DNA of 64,000 nucleotides from Ferdinandcohnia sp036965045. Lineage in GTDB: Bacteria > Bacillota > Bacilli > Bacillales > Bacillaceae_L. Both the position numbers and the translations under genes were made by a program. The stretch spans positions 43,881 to 107,880 of the forward strand of contig NZ_JBALOV010000001.1 in NCBI RefSeq assembly GCF_036965045.1, in the 5' to 3' direction. The notes beneath the pieces are model-generated. The model was given only the letters and a program-made list of their open reading frames with translations. It was not told where the DNA came from and did not search any database. Shown piece by piece: positions 40,632-49,462 of this stretch (positions are counted from its first letter, which is position 1; each line of letters begins with the position of its first letter).

Positions 40632-41765
40632 ATGAAAAAAGTCGAACTCCTTAATATTTCGAAATCCTATGATAAGTCAACTGAAGTCATATCAAATATT
40701 AATGTAACGATAAATCCTGGTGAATTTTTTGTATTAGTTGGACCCTCAGGATGTGGTAAAAGTACGATGCTCCGAATGATCGCTGGTTTGGAGGAAATCA
40801 CAGGAGGGGTGTTAAAAATTGGTGATAAAGAAGCAAATCTATTGCCACCTAATAAACGAGATATATCGATGGTTTTTCAGAACTACGCCTTGTATCCTCA
40901 TCTATCTGTCGAGGAAAACATCGTGTTTGGTTTACATGTGAAAAAGATTCCAAAGGATGAACGAAAAAAGCGCTGTACAGAAGTAGCAGAAATGCTCGGT
41001 TTATCCGAATTACTTAAGCGAAAGCCTCGAGAACTTTCAGGAGGTCAAAGACAAAGGGTCGCACTAGCAAGGGCGATTGTTAACCGGGCACCGATTTGTT
41101 TGATGGATGAACCTCTGTCTAACCTTGACGCGAAATTACGTGCCCATATGAGGTCAGAGATTAGACAGATTCAGCGAAAACTTGGTATTACGATGATTTA
41201 CGTTACACATGATCAGGTTGAGGCCATGACAATGGGTGACAGAATAATGATTTTACACAACGGAAAAATCCAACAAATTGGTGAGCCTATAGAAATCTAT
41301 AACAAGCCAGCAAATCCTTTTGTGGCAACCTTTATTGGATCTCCCCCTATGAATACAGCAAGGGGAATGATACATAAGGAAAAGAGAGAAATTTCGATTG
41401 GGGAAAATGTGAACATAAAAATTCCGGAAAAGGATATACATCTATTGGATTCTAATTCTATTATTGTCGGAATTCGACCAGAGCATTTAAAACCTTCCGT
41501 TAAGAATCCAACAAATACAAATCATTTTTCTGTAGAGGTCATACATGTAGAAGTTTTAGGTAATGAAACGATTCTTGCTTTTAACATGGGAGACCAGGAA
41601 TGGCTTGCTAAATGGAATGGGCAATGGAGGATTAGAGTCAATCAGACTATACCGATTTCCATAGACTATGATTCTATCTGTTTGTTTGATGGTACAACCC
41701 AGGAATTGCTCAAGTCCCCTTCAAACATCGAGAATCATGTAATTGATACTGAGGTGATTCTGTAA
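40632..41765 (+). CDS. ugpC: UgpC/MsmX-family ABC ATPase
   Basis: A 377-residue ATPase with Walker A GPSGCGKST (37-45), LSGGQ (135-139), Walker B CLMDE (156-160), SNLD, VTHDQVEAM and a C-terminal TOBE domain (GIRPEHLKP). It keeps the standard ALARAIV after the signature, unlike its paralogue at 285-1406. First gene of a four-gene operon; its stop overlaps the next start (TAATG). AAAGGAAGG precedes the ATG. Confidence 0.93.
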   Translation: MKKVELLNISKSYDKSTEVISNINVTINPGEFFVLVGPSGCGKSTMLRMIAGLEEITGGVLKIGDKEANLLPPNKRDISMVFQNYALYPHLSVEENIVFGLHVKKIPKDERKKRCTEVAEMLGLSELLKRKPRELSGGQRQRVALARAIVNRAPICLMDEPLSNLDAKLRAHMRSEIRQIQRKLGITMIYVTHDQVEAMTMGDRIMILHNGKIQQIGEPIEIYNKPANPFVATFIGSPPMNTARGMIHKEKREISIGENVNIKIPEKDIHLLDSNSIIVGIRPEHLKPSVKNPTNTNHFSVEVIHVEVLGNETILAFNMGDQEWLAKWNGQWRIRVNQTIPISIDYDSICLFDGTTQELLKSPSNIENHVIDTEVIL

Positions 41766-42694
41766 TGAGGCATGCTTTAGAGACCAAGAATGGCATGGCA
41801 CCTCCAAAAATCGGATTTTGGAAGCGATCACTTAATGCACGAACTGCTCTTTTGTACTTATTACCATCCATTGTTTTATTCAGTATATTTGTTTTCTATC
41901 CGATGTTTCGAACGATCTATTTAAGTTTTTTTCTTACCAATCAACAGGGTGAGGCCGCTCTTTTTGTTGGACTAGAAAACTACGCATATTTATTTGAGTC
42001 AGATAGCTTTAAACAAAGCACAAAAGCTACCATCCTTTTTGTCCTTTATACAGTGCCAGTAGGAATTATCCTTGCTTTGTTTCTAGCCTTGTTAGCCAAT
42101 GAAAAACTTAAAGGGATTGGTTTTTTCAGAACGATATTTTCTTCTACTATGGGGATTTCTGTTGCCGCATCGTCCGTTGTTTGGTTGTTTCTGTTTCATC
42201 CTAGTATTGGGATGTTTAACCGATTCTTAGGGATATTCGGCTTAAAAGACATTCAATGGTTATTAGATCCCGAATGGGCTTTAATCTCCGTCTCGATTTC
42301 AACGATTTGGCTAAATCTCGGATTCTCTTTCCTTATTATTCTCGGGGGATTACAAAATATTGATGAACATTTGTATGAAAGCTCAAAAATTGATGGTGCG
42401 GGTTATTTTTATCGGTTGCGCAGAATTACGATTCCTATGCTCTCGCCTACCTTGTTTTTTATTATCACCATCTCGATGATTAATGCCTTCCAAACGTTTG
42501 GACAAATTGATATTTTAACGAAAGGCGGACCTTCTGAATCTACTAATCTTATTGTTTATTCGATTTATAAGGAGGCCTTTATCAACTATCAATTTGGAAC
42601 AGCTAGTGCACAAGCAGTCTTTCTGTTTATTACGATTTTAATTGTCACCATTCTTCAGTTTAAGTTTGGCGAAAAGAGGGTGCACTACCAATGA
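41765..42694 (+). CDS. ugpA: ABC permease, UgpA type
   Basis: A 309-residue permease with six membrane segments. The cytoplasmic EAA loop reads ESSKIDGAGYFYRLRRITIPMLSP, which docks on the ATPase. The last part (INAFQTFGQIDILTKGGPSESTNLIVYSIY) is typical of MalF/UgpA proteins for sugars and glycerol phosphate. The stop overlaps the start of the second permease by four bases. Confidence 0.93.
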   Translation: MRHALETKNGMAPPKIGFWKRSLNARTALLYLLPSIVLFSIFVFYPMFRTIYLSFFLTNQQGEAALFVGLENYAYLFESDSFKQSTKATILFVLYTVPVGIILALFLALLANEKLKGIGFFRTIFSSTMGISVAASSVVWLFLFHPSIGMFNRFLGIFGLKDIQWLLDPEWALISVSISTIWLNLGFSFLIILGGLQNIDEHLYESSKIDGAGYFYRLRRITIPMLSPTLFFIITISMINAFQTFGQIDILTKGGPSESTNLIVYSIYKEAFINYQFGTASAQAVFLFITILIVTILQFKFGEKRVHYQ

Positions 42695-43503
42695 ACAAAC
42701 CTTCAAAAATATTGTTTTATGTCCTTTTAGTATTCGCTGCCTTCTTCGTGTTCTTTCCCATTCTATATGCGCTCATGATAAGTTTCATGGGCAGTAAGGA
42801 AATTTTACAAGGAAGCTTTTTCCCTGAGTCGATAAACTTTGATAATTATGTGAAGGCATTTGAACGATTACCCCTGATGAAATATTTATTAAATAGTTTT
42901 ATCGTGTCAACAACGGTCATGTTAGGCCAATTAATTGTATCAAGTATGGCAGCCTATGCCTTTGTTTTCATTCCATTCAAAGGTAGGAACTTTATTTTTT
43001 TCCTTTTCATTTCAACGATGATGATTCCATGGGAAGCGACCATGATCCCAAACTTTTTAACGATCCAAAAATTGGATTGGATTAATACCTATCAGGGCCT
43101 AAATGTACCGTTCTTCGCACTTGCATTTGGAACGTTCTTACTCCGTCAGCATTTCAAGACGATTCCAAAGGAATTACATGAGGCCTCACAGGTTGCCGGC
43201 TTAAGTAGATTCCAATTTTTTATTAGAGTGATTATACCCGTTTCTCGAACTAGTTTGGTTACATTGGGCGCGTATGGTTTTCTAACTACATGGAATATGT
43301 ATTTATGGCCACTTTTGGTTACAAACAACGATTCTGTTCGGACCGTACAAATAGGCTTAAAGCAGTTACAGACTCAAGAAATGGCAACAGATTGGGGGGT
43401 GGTTATGGCAGGGGTAATGGTTGTAATTATCCCAACATTGATTTTATTATTCCTGGGACAAAAGCAACTGCAGAAAGGTTTATCACAAGGGGCATTAAAA
43501 TAA
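42691..43503 (+). CDS. ugpE: ABC permease, UgpE type
   Basis: A 270-residue permease, MalG/UgpE class, six membrane segments. The EAA loop is HEASQVAGLSRFQFFIRVIIPVS, and NMYLWPLLVTNNDSVRTVQIGLKQLQ near the end is typical of UgpE. It overlaps the upstream permease by ATGA and is followed after a short gap by the binding-protein gene. Confidence 0.93.
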   Translation: MNKPSKILFYVLLVFAAFFVFFPILYALMISFMGSKEILQGSFFPESINFDNYVKAFERLPLMKYLLNSFIVSTTVMLGQLIVSSMAAYAFVFIPFKGRNFIFFLFISTMMIPWEATMIPNFLTIQKLDWINTYQGLNVPFFALAFGTFLLRQHFKTIPKELHEASQVAGLSRFQFFIRVIIPVSRTSLVTLGAYGFLTTWNMYLWPLLVTNNDSVRTVQIGLKQLQTQEMATDWGVVMAGVMVVIIPTLILLFLGQKQLQKGLSQGALK

Positions 43504-43521
43504 GAAGGGGTGTTAAAGCTA

Positions 43522-44883
43522 GTGAAGAAATTTAAAAAGCATTTTGCTTTATTGTTCATCGTCGGCTTGCTTTTTACGACTGCTTGCTCGAATAGTGCTA
43601 ATAAAGACAATGAACCTAAAGATGAAGGAACAGAATCAACAGGACCAACTGAAATTGTCTTTTGGCATGCTATGTCCGGTGCTGGTCAGGAAGCACTTGA
43701 TGAGATTGTAAATGACTTCAATACATCTCAAGACAAAGTAAAAGTTAATGCAGAATTCCAAGGTACGTACGAAGAATCATTAACAAAATTCCGCGCGGTT
43801 GGAGGCACGAATGATGCACCAGCTATCATACAAACATTTGAGGTTGGAACAAAGTATATGATTGACAGTGGTTTCATTGAACCCATGCAATCATTCATTG
43901 ATAAAGACAACTACGATCTTTCACAGCTTGAAAAGAATATTTTAAACTACTATACAGTTGATGGAAAATTGTATTCAATGCCATTTAACTCGTCTACACC
44001 GATTTTGCTGTATAACAAAGACGCTTTTAAAGAAGCTGGACTGGACCCGGAAAAGCCACCACAAACCTTCAGTGAAGTGAAAGCTGCCGCAGAAAAATTA
44101 ACGAAAAAGAATGGTGATAATACCGAGCAATACGGTTTTTCAATGTTAACCTATGGCTGGTTTTTTGAGGAACTAGTAGCTACGCAAGGTGGTTTGTATG
44201 TAAATAATGATAATGGCCGTTCAGATGATGCAACTAAAGCGGTTTTTAACGGTGAAGAAGGATTACGTGTATTCAAGTTTTTAGATGACATGAATAAGGC
44301 GGGTACATTTGGAAATTTCGGAACAAACTGGGATGATATTCGTGCTGCTTTCCAAACCGGAAAAGTCGCTATGTACATGGACTCCTCTGCCGGAACGACA
44401 AATGCAGTCCAAACGGCACCATTTGAAGTAGGTGCTGCTTTCATCCCACATGCGGATGAAGTTGACAGCAATGGTGTAATCATTGGTGGAGCTTCATTAT
44501 GGATGTCAAAAGGAATTGATGAAGCGAAGCAAGACGCAGCATGGGAGTTCATGAAGTATTTAGCAACACCAGAAGCACAAGCGAAATGGCATGTAAAAAC
44601 AGGATATTTTGCGATTAATCCCGCTGCCTATGATGAACAAATCGTAAAAGACCAATGGGAAGAGCTGCCACAGTTAAAAGTCACTGTTGAACAGCTTCAA
44701 GCAACGAAGCCATCTGTTGCAACACAAGGTGCGTTAATTTCTGTCTTTCCGGAATCAAGACAACAAATTGTAACGGCATTAGAAAACCTATATCAAGGTC
44801 AAGATCCACAAGAAGTACTGGATAAAGCAGCAGCAGAAACCGACCGCGCAATTGAAGTAGCAAATAAAACGAAAACGAAATAA
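43522..44883 (+). CDS. ugpB: ABC substrate-binding lipoprotein, UgpB type
   Basis: A 453-residue lipoprotein (lipobox TTAC after a basic N-terminus KKFKKHF) of solute-binding family 1. The opening TEIVFWHAMSGAGQEALDEIV and NDFNTSQ, then GTYEESL and MPFNSSTPILLYNKD, resemble UgpB, the sn-glycerol-3-phosphate binder, more than maltose-type binders. GTG 43522 is preferred, since the earlier GTG lies on the ribosome site. Last gene of the operon, followed by a strong hairpin. Substrate glycerol-3-phosphate or a glycerophosphodiester is likely, not certain. Confidence 0.88.
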   Translation: MKKFKKHFALLFIVGLLFTTACSNSANKDNEPKDEGTESTGPTEIVFWHAMSGAGQEALDEIVNDFNTSQDKVKVNAEFQGTYEESLTKFRAVGGTNDAPAIIQTFEVGTKYMIDSGFIEPMQSFIDKDNYDLSQLEKNILNYYTVDGKLYSMPFNSSTPILLYNKDAFKEAGLDPEKPPQTFSEVKAAAEKLTKKNGDNTEQYGFSMLTYGWFFEELVATQGGLYVNNDNGRSDDATKAVFNGEEGLRVFKFLDDMNKAGTFGNFGTNWDDIRAAFQTGKVAMYMDSSAGTTNAVQTAPFEVGAAFIPHADEVDSNGVIIGGASLWMSKGIDEAKQDAAWEFMKYLATPEAQAKWHVKTGYFAINPAAYDEQIVKDQWEELPQLKVTVEQLQATKPSVATQGALISVFPESRQQIVTALENLYQGQDPQEVLDKAAAETDRAIEVANKTKTK

Positions 44884-44888
44884 GAACA

Positions 44889-44939
44889 GGGCCTGACCCC
44901 AAGTGGCAGTATTTCTTTTTGCACACTGGGGTCAGGCCC
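44889..44939 (+). terminator. Hairpin after the ugp operon
   Basis: GGGCCTGACCCC pairs perfectly with GGGGTCAGGCCC across a 27-base loop. It has no T-run, but the stem is very stable. Confidence 0.65.
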
Positions 44940-44984
44940 TCATTACGTTACCCAAAAAAGGACTAGTGACACCGTCCCCGTAAT

Positions 44985-45245
44985 TTATCTGCTTTTTACT
45001 AATAAATCTACCGCTTCTTTCACAAGGCCTTTTGTATCTTCACCTTTTTCCATACTATCACGGACACATTGTTCTAAATTCATGCTAACAATTAAGCCAA
45101 TTGTCCGATCAATAGCTGTACGTGAAGCCGAGAGTTGAGTTATCACATCTCTACAATCTTTCTTTTGTTCAATCATATTTAAAACACCTTTGATTTGACC
45201 CTCAATACGTTTTAAGCGATTTACTACAGATTTATCATAATCCAT
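44985..45245 (-). CDS. cstR: Persulfide-sensing repressor CstR
   Basis: An 86-residue CsoR-family repressor. The two cysteines fall at residues 31 (KKDCRD) and 60 (LEQCVR), the exact positions of S. aureus CstR, which senses persulfides by linking them through di- to tetrasulfide bridges. Residue 61 is Val, so the CsoR histidine is missing and copper sensing is unlikely. It overlaps the upstream rhodanese-like gene by 11 bases. Six 16-bp operators between 45.6 and 53.2 kb are its probable targets. Confidence 0.92.
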   Translation of the reverse strand: MDYDKSVVNRLKRIEGQIKGVLNMIEQKKDCRDVITQLSASRTAIDRTIGLIVSMNLEQCVRDSMEKGEDTKGLVKEAVDLLVKSR

Positions 45246-45600
45246 TTATGATTCCTCCCTTTTCCATACAAGGACAACCTAATATCTCAAAACTTCTAAT
45301 ATGATACCCTTTTCTTAATAAATACCTCAAACCTAGATTCAGTTCAACTCGGTTTGCCGCAACGACATGTAACGGTTTATCGGGTATCTCACTGCTGAAT
45401 CGCTTGAAATAAGCATAAGGTATCTGCACGGCAACATTTGGTAAAATACCTTTATCGTTGTAATCTCTTATATCTAATATAACAATATCCTTATTTTCAT
45501 CAATATTTTTCTTACAAGATATGCCCCTAACAGGGAAGTATCTTCTATATATTTCAATTGATAGTATAGCAATAACTACACCTAATAAATAGATAACCAT
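45235..45600 (-). CDS. Membrane-anchored rhodanese-like protein without the active cysteine
   Basis: A 121-residue protein: an N-terminal membrane segment (1-20) followed by a rhodanese fold (VILDIRDYNDKGILPNVAVQIPYAYF). Where active rhodaneses have CxxGxRS, this one has VVAANRVEL, so the persulfide-carrying Cys is gone. Two cysteines occur instead at the C-terminus (GCPCMEKG). It could be a structural or sensory rhodanese homologue, or use the CxC pair. ATG 45600 has TAGGTG upstream. A CstR operator lies 37 bases upstream and the gene overlaps cstR. Confidence 0.75.
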   Translation of the reverse strand: MVIYLLGVVIAILSIEIYRRYFPVRGISCKKNIDENKDIVILDIRDYNDKGILPNVAVQIPYAYFKRFSSEIPDKPLHVVAANRVELNLGLRYLLRKGYHIRSFEILGCPCMEKGGIINGL

Positions 45601-45636
45601 TTGTTCACCTACTAAAAAAGAGTACAAAACTACATT

Positions 45637-45652
45637 ATACCCATATAGGTAT
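45637..45652. promoter_or_regulatory. CstR operator, rhodanese-cstR promoter
   Basis: ATACCCATATAGGTAT, 16 bp, upstream of the rhodanese-like gene and cstR; indicates autoregulation. Confidence 0.75.
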
Positions 45653-45713
45653 AATGTCAAGATGTCCATTTTTCTGGAAAAAAGCGAGCACCTCAACATC
45701 GCCCCATTCTACA

Positions 45714-47408
45714 TCATTTAAAATTATATTCTGTTACGATTTTATCCCTGCCCATCACAAGATCATTAAAGTATTCAAATAGATTAACCCCTAAATAGGA
45801 GCCCGAAATATTATATACATTGTTATAGCCTAAATGTTGCAAAGCCATTACCATATTATAGCTCCTTTGACCTGAACGACAGTGGATATAGACAGGTTGG
45901 TCTTTTGGAATTTCATCCAGTCTTTGTCTAAACTCACTTAATGGAATGTTGACCGCATTTTTTAAATGACCTGCGCGATATTCGCCTTTTTCTCGTGCAT
46001 CCACAATGAAAGCATTACTTTCTACTAATTCACGGACTTGTGAAACTTTTATTTCTTTATATCTGCCTTCAAGTAAGTTTAGCCCCACTAGAGCCGCATG
46101 ATTGACAACATCTTTTGCCGTCCCTAGCATTGGAGAATAGCTTAGTTCAAGATCTTTTAAGTCTTCCAATGTTCCGTTCATCGTAATCATGGTTGCGATG
46201 ACGTCAATTCGCTTATCAACATTTCCTTTTCCAATTGCCTGGGCACCTAGTATTCTTCCTGTTGGGTATTCATAAATCAGCTTAAAATGCATGGGATTAC
46301 TATTTGGCATTAGCCCCACCTTATCTCCCGGCATTAGATAAACGTAATCGTGCTGTATTCCAGCTTGCCCGGCAGTTCTTGCATTTAGCCCAGTGGAGGC
46401 TGCATTGAGATCAAAAAGATGAATCGATGACGAACCGATTACTCCGTTATTTCGGTTAGGAATTCCATACATATGGTCAGCTGCTGCTCGTGCCTGTTTT
46501 TGAGCCGGACCTGCTAAGGCGAGTCTTGTAGGCTTGTGTAACAATCGATGATATACTTCTATAGCATCTCCTACCACATAAATATCTTTGTCACTTGTCA
46601 AGTAATGATGATTGACTTTAATTGCGCCAGTTTCACCAATTTCAAGATCCGCTTCTTTTGCTAGACTCGTTTCAGGTCTTACACCAATTGCCAATACAAC
46701 TGCCTGCGCATCCACTTTCTTACCCGAATTTGTTTGGACATATCCATCAGCAATTTTAGCTAATCCATCATCTAGAACAAGTTCAACTCCATGATCGACC
46801 ATTTCTTTATGAAGGATTTGCGCCATATCATAATCAAAGGGTGCCATGACTTGATTGGCAAACTCCACTAATGTTACATGATAGCCCGCTAACTTAAGGT
46901 TTTCAGCAACCTCAACTCCAATAAAGCCTCCGCCAATAACAGCAATATCCTTAATGTCATTTTGCCTGATATATGAATTGATATTCTCAATATCGACTAC
47001 ATTCCGTACTGTAAAAACATTGGAATTGTTAATCCCCTCTATGTTTGGACGGATTGGTAAAGCACCTGGGGATAGAACTAATTTATCATATTCTTCTTCG
47101 TAGGTTGTTCCAGTTACCAAATCTCTTACAGTGATTATTTTCTTATCACGGTTAATTTGAATAACCTCTTGATGGACCCTAGCCTCAATATTGTATCGAT
47201 TTTTAAAAATATCGGGAGACATTAAAACAAGCTTCTCGCTATCTTCTACAATACCACTAAGATGATAGGGCAAAGAACAGTTTGAAAAAGACACATGCGG
47301 ACCTTTCTCAAACATGATAACCTCCGCACGCTCATCTAATCGTCTGACCCTCGCGGCAACAGAAGCTCCACCAGCTACCCCGCCAACAACAAGAACTTTC
47401 TTTGACAT
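45714..47408 (-). CDS. cdr: CoA-disulfide / persulfide reductase fused to rhodanese
   Basis: A 564-residue flavoprotein: FAD site VVGGVAGGASVAARVRR, single active-site cysteine C44 in SFSNCSLPYHL, NAD(P) domain with AVIGGGFIGVEVAENLK, dimer domain, then a C-terminal rhodanese domain with YIHCRSGQRSY. CoADR-Rhd proteins reduce CoA persulfide or polysulfide, releasing sulfide. It fits sulfur detoxification under CstR; two CstR sites lie upstream. No sulfide:quinone reductase gene is in the window. Confidence 0.93.
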   Translation of the reverse strand: MSKKVLVVGGVAGGASVAARVRRLDERAEVIMFEKGPHVSFSNCSLPYHLSGIVEDSEKLVLMSPDIFKNRYNIEARVHQEVIQINRDKKIITVRDLVTGTTYEEEYDKLVLSPGALPIRPNIEGINNSNVFTVRNVVDIENINSYIRQNDIKDIAVIGGGFIGVEVAENLKLAGYHVTLVEFANQVMAPFDYDMAQILHKEMVDHGVELVLDDGLAKIADGYVQTNSGKKVDAQAVVLAIGVRPETSLAKEADLEIGETGAIKVNHHYLTSDKDIYVVGDAIEVYHRLLHKPTRLALAGPAQKQARAAADHMYGIPNRNNGVIGSSSIHLFDLNAASTGLNARTAGQAGIQHDYVYLMPGDKVGLMPNSNPMHFKLIYEYPTGRILGAQAIGKGNVDKRIDVIATMITMNGTLEDLKDLELSYSPMLGTAKDVVNHAALVGLNLLEGRYKEIKVSQVRELVESNAFIVDAREKGEYRAGHLKNAVNIPLSEFRQRLDEIPKDQPVYIHCRSGQRSYNMVMALQHLGYNNVYNISGSYLGVNLFEYFNDLVMGRDKIVTEYNFK

Positions 47409-47529
47409 AGATATCCCTCCGATTTAAATTACTAGCTATTTCTTTCCAAATAACCCAGCGTTTATTTAGTCGTCCCGGTACCATTCTTAAAAAAATACCG
47501 CAGTTTATGTTTTTCACCACCGCGTTTAT

Positions 47530-47545
47530 ATACCCATGCGGGTAT
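47530..47545. promoter_or_regulatory. CstR operator, cdr promoter (proximal)
   Basis: ATACCCATGCGGGTAT, 16 bp, a perfect inverted repeat. With the site 62 bp further upstream it brackets the cdr promoter region. Confidence 0.8.
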
Positions 47546-47591
47546 ATTTTTCTGTAAAAAAATAATGTGAAAACAACTATATGCTCACAAT

Positions 47592-47607
47592 ATACCCCTG
47601 TGGGTAA
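47592..47607. promoter_or_regulatory. CstR operator, cdr promoter (distal)
   Basis: ATACCCCTGTGGGTAA, 16 bp. The start-to-start distance to the proximal site is 62 bp. Confidence 0.75.
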
Positions 47608-47715
47608 AATGTCAAGGTAGTGTTCATAAATTCACCTCAAAAAAGGGCCTACCACAAGACGCAGTATCATTCAGCACACTTGTACTCGGCCCTTAACATT
47701 GGGTATTACTTTTTA

Positions 47716-48348
47716 TTAAGCTATCACTGCTGATAGATTTTTTGCAACAGCCTTAACTTTTTCTAAACCTTCAGCGATAATCTTTTCCGCTTGATCTGGT
47801 GCAGCAGCATGACCTTCAATAATGACTTCATCTATAATTTGCATACCGAAGACGCCACCTACAACGTTTTTAATATAAGTAGCAGCCATTTCCATTGGTG
47901 CTGTTTCAGGTGTTGAGTAAATGCCACCACGAGCACTTAGAATAACGGCTTTTTTATCAGTCAATAATTGTACTGCTTGGCCATTTTCATCATATTTGAA
48001 TGAGTACCCTGCTTGGTACACATAGTCGATAAATGTTTGTAATTTAGCTGGGATTGTTAAATTCCATAATGGGAATGCAAATACCACTACGTCTGCAGCT
48101 GTTACTGCATCCATTGCTTTTTTCTTTGCAGCTAAGATGCGTTGCTCTACATCTGTCATTTCTTCGCCTGACTCTACTTTACCAAAAGCGTTGAATAAAT
48201 CTTGACCAAGGTAAGGCATGTCCTCTGCAAATACATCGTAAGTAGTTACATTAACACCATCTATATTATTTATGAAAGTTTCATACATTTTGCTTGATAC
48301 AGCTTCTGAAGCTGGACGATTATTTGCTTTTACTACTAATATATTCAT
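47716..48348 (-). CDS. azoR: FMN-dependent NADH-azoreductase
   Basis: A 210-residue flavodoxin-fold quinone/azo reductase. Landmarks are VVKANNRP with the FMN phosphate loop, FAFPLWNLTIPAKLQTFIDYV, the ARGGIYS loop and AATYIKNVVGGVFGM. Such enzymes reduce quinones and azo dyes with NADH. An inverted repeat lies just upstream (48383-48412), and quinone-responsive repressors control these genes in B. subtilis. It sits between sulfur genes but has no CstR site of its own. Confidence 0.92.
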   Translation of the reverse strand: MNILVVKANNRPASEAVSSKMYETFINNIDGVNVTTYDVFAEDMPYLGQDLFNAFGKVESGEEMTDVEQRILAAKKKAMDAVTAADVVVFAFPLWNLTIPAKLQTFIDYVYQAGYSFKYDENGQAVQLLTDKKAVILSARGGIYSTPETAPMEMAATYIKNVVGGVFGMQIIDEVIIEGHAAAPDQAEKIIAEGLEKVKAVAKNLSAVIA

Positions 48349-48382
48349 TATATTGAATTCTCCTCCATATATCTTAAGTTTA

Positions 48383-48412
48383 ATTATCTTGAAAACATTA
48401 TATTAAGATAAT
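48383..48412. promoter_or_regulatory. Inverted repeat upstream of azoR
   Basis: ATTATCTT (48383-48390) and AAGATAAT (48405-48412) form a perfect 8-bp inverted repeat with 14 bases between. A related ATCTT/AAGAT palindrome lies upstream of the SDR gene near 61.8 kb. The 48413-48629 stretch beyond it shows no gene. Confidence 0.5.
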
Positions 48413-48629
48413 GCGCAGGTTAATGCAATACAACTTTACTCCCAATTTTCCAGGTCTCTTGTTTGAAAGCTGCATTTTACCAGCAGAGCGGAAACGCTTA
48501 ACCCTCTGGAGTAGACACTTTGATTGAGCCTTACATCCTCTACTGTTACTGCAAAACATTACCAATAAAAAATGGGGAGGTAATCCCTCATCTAGCCAGC
48601 TCCTTCGTTGACTTACTTCAAAAGAAGTC

Positions 48630-49406
48630 TTACAGGATATCGAACCAAATTTTAACTGCAGTAGCAGCAATTAAGATTGCAAGGATAACCTGTAACACCT
48701 TTGTATTCATCTTTTTCCCAGCGATTGCACCTATTGGTGATGCAATTAAACTTGCTACTATCATAATGATTGCTGGGACATATTCTATTTGTCCAGTTGT
48801 CAGTTTACCCACGGTGGAACCAATAGACGATATAAATGTAATCGCAAGTGAGGAGGCAATCGTCATTCTTGTAGGAATCTTAAGCACAACGAGCATAATA
48901 GGAACAAGTAAGAAGGCACCTGCCGCACCTACAATTCCAGCACCAATACCTACAATGAGAGCAAGTACTGCAGCTAAATATTTATTAAAAACAACTTGAT
49001 TGAGCGGAATGTCATCTACATTCTTTTTAGGTACAAACATCATAATTGCGGCAATTAAGGCTAAAACACCATATACAATATTAATACCGGATTCAGACAT
49101 AAACTTTGAACCAAATCCACCCACAAAACTACCGATTAAAATACTAATACCTATATAAAAAATAAGTGTCTTGTTTAGATATCCACCTTTTCGATAAGCC
49201 CAAACTCCACCTATTGTTGCAAAGAATACTTGTACCGCACTAATACCTGAAACCTCATGTGCAGTAAAAGCAGCTATGCCGAAAAGAGGCGGAATATATA
49301 AAAGCATAGGATATTTGATAATAGAACCACCTATTCCTAACATCCCCGAAAGAAAAGAACCGATAAAACCTATTAAAAAGATCGTAATAATAAATACAAA
49401 ATCCAT
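48630..49406 (-). CDS. TauE/SafE-family sulfite/thiosulfate exporter
   Basis: A 258-residue membrane protein with about eight hydrophobic segments and the repeated GxxG/GIGGSIIKYP and GIGAGIVGAAGAFLLVP motifs of the TauE/SafE family. In S. aureus a tauE-like gene is part of the cst operon, where it exports sulfite or thiosulfate produced by persulfide oxidation. Here it follows the persulfide dioxygenase gene by 56 bases on the same strand, giving the same logic. Confidence 0.88.
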   Translation of the reverse strand: MDFVFIITIFLIGFIGSFLSGMLGIGGSIIKYPMLLYIPPLFGIAAFTAHEVSGISAVQVFFATIGGVWAYRKGGYLNKTLIFYIGISILIGSFVGGFGSKFMSESGINIVYGVLALIAAIMMFVPKKNVDDIPLNQVVFNKYLAAVLALIVGIGAGIVGAAGAFLLVPIMLVVLKIPTRMTIASSLAITFISSIGSTVGKLTTGQIEYVPAIIMIVASLIASPIGAIAGKKMNTKVLQVILAILIAATAVKIWFDIL

Positions 49407-49462
49407 CGTTTTTCTCCCTTTTTTAGAAGAGGGAACCTATAGTGGTCCCCTCACTCATTTTC

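Noticed and set aside
48398..48670. 90-codon open frame upstream of azoR
   Set aside because: Overlaps the TauE gene end, has no ribosome site and low-complexity random-like translation.
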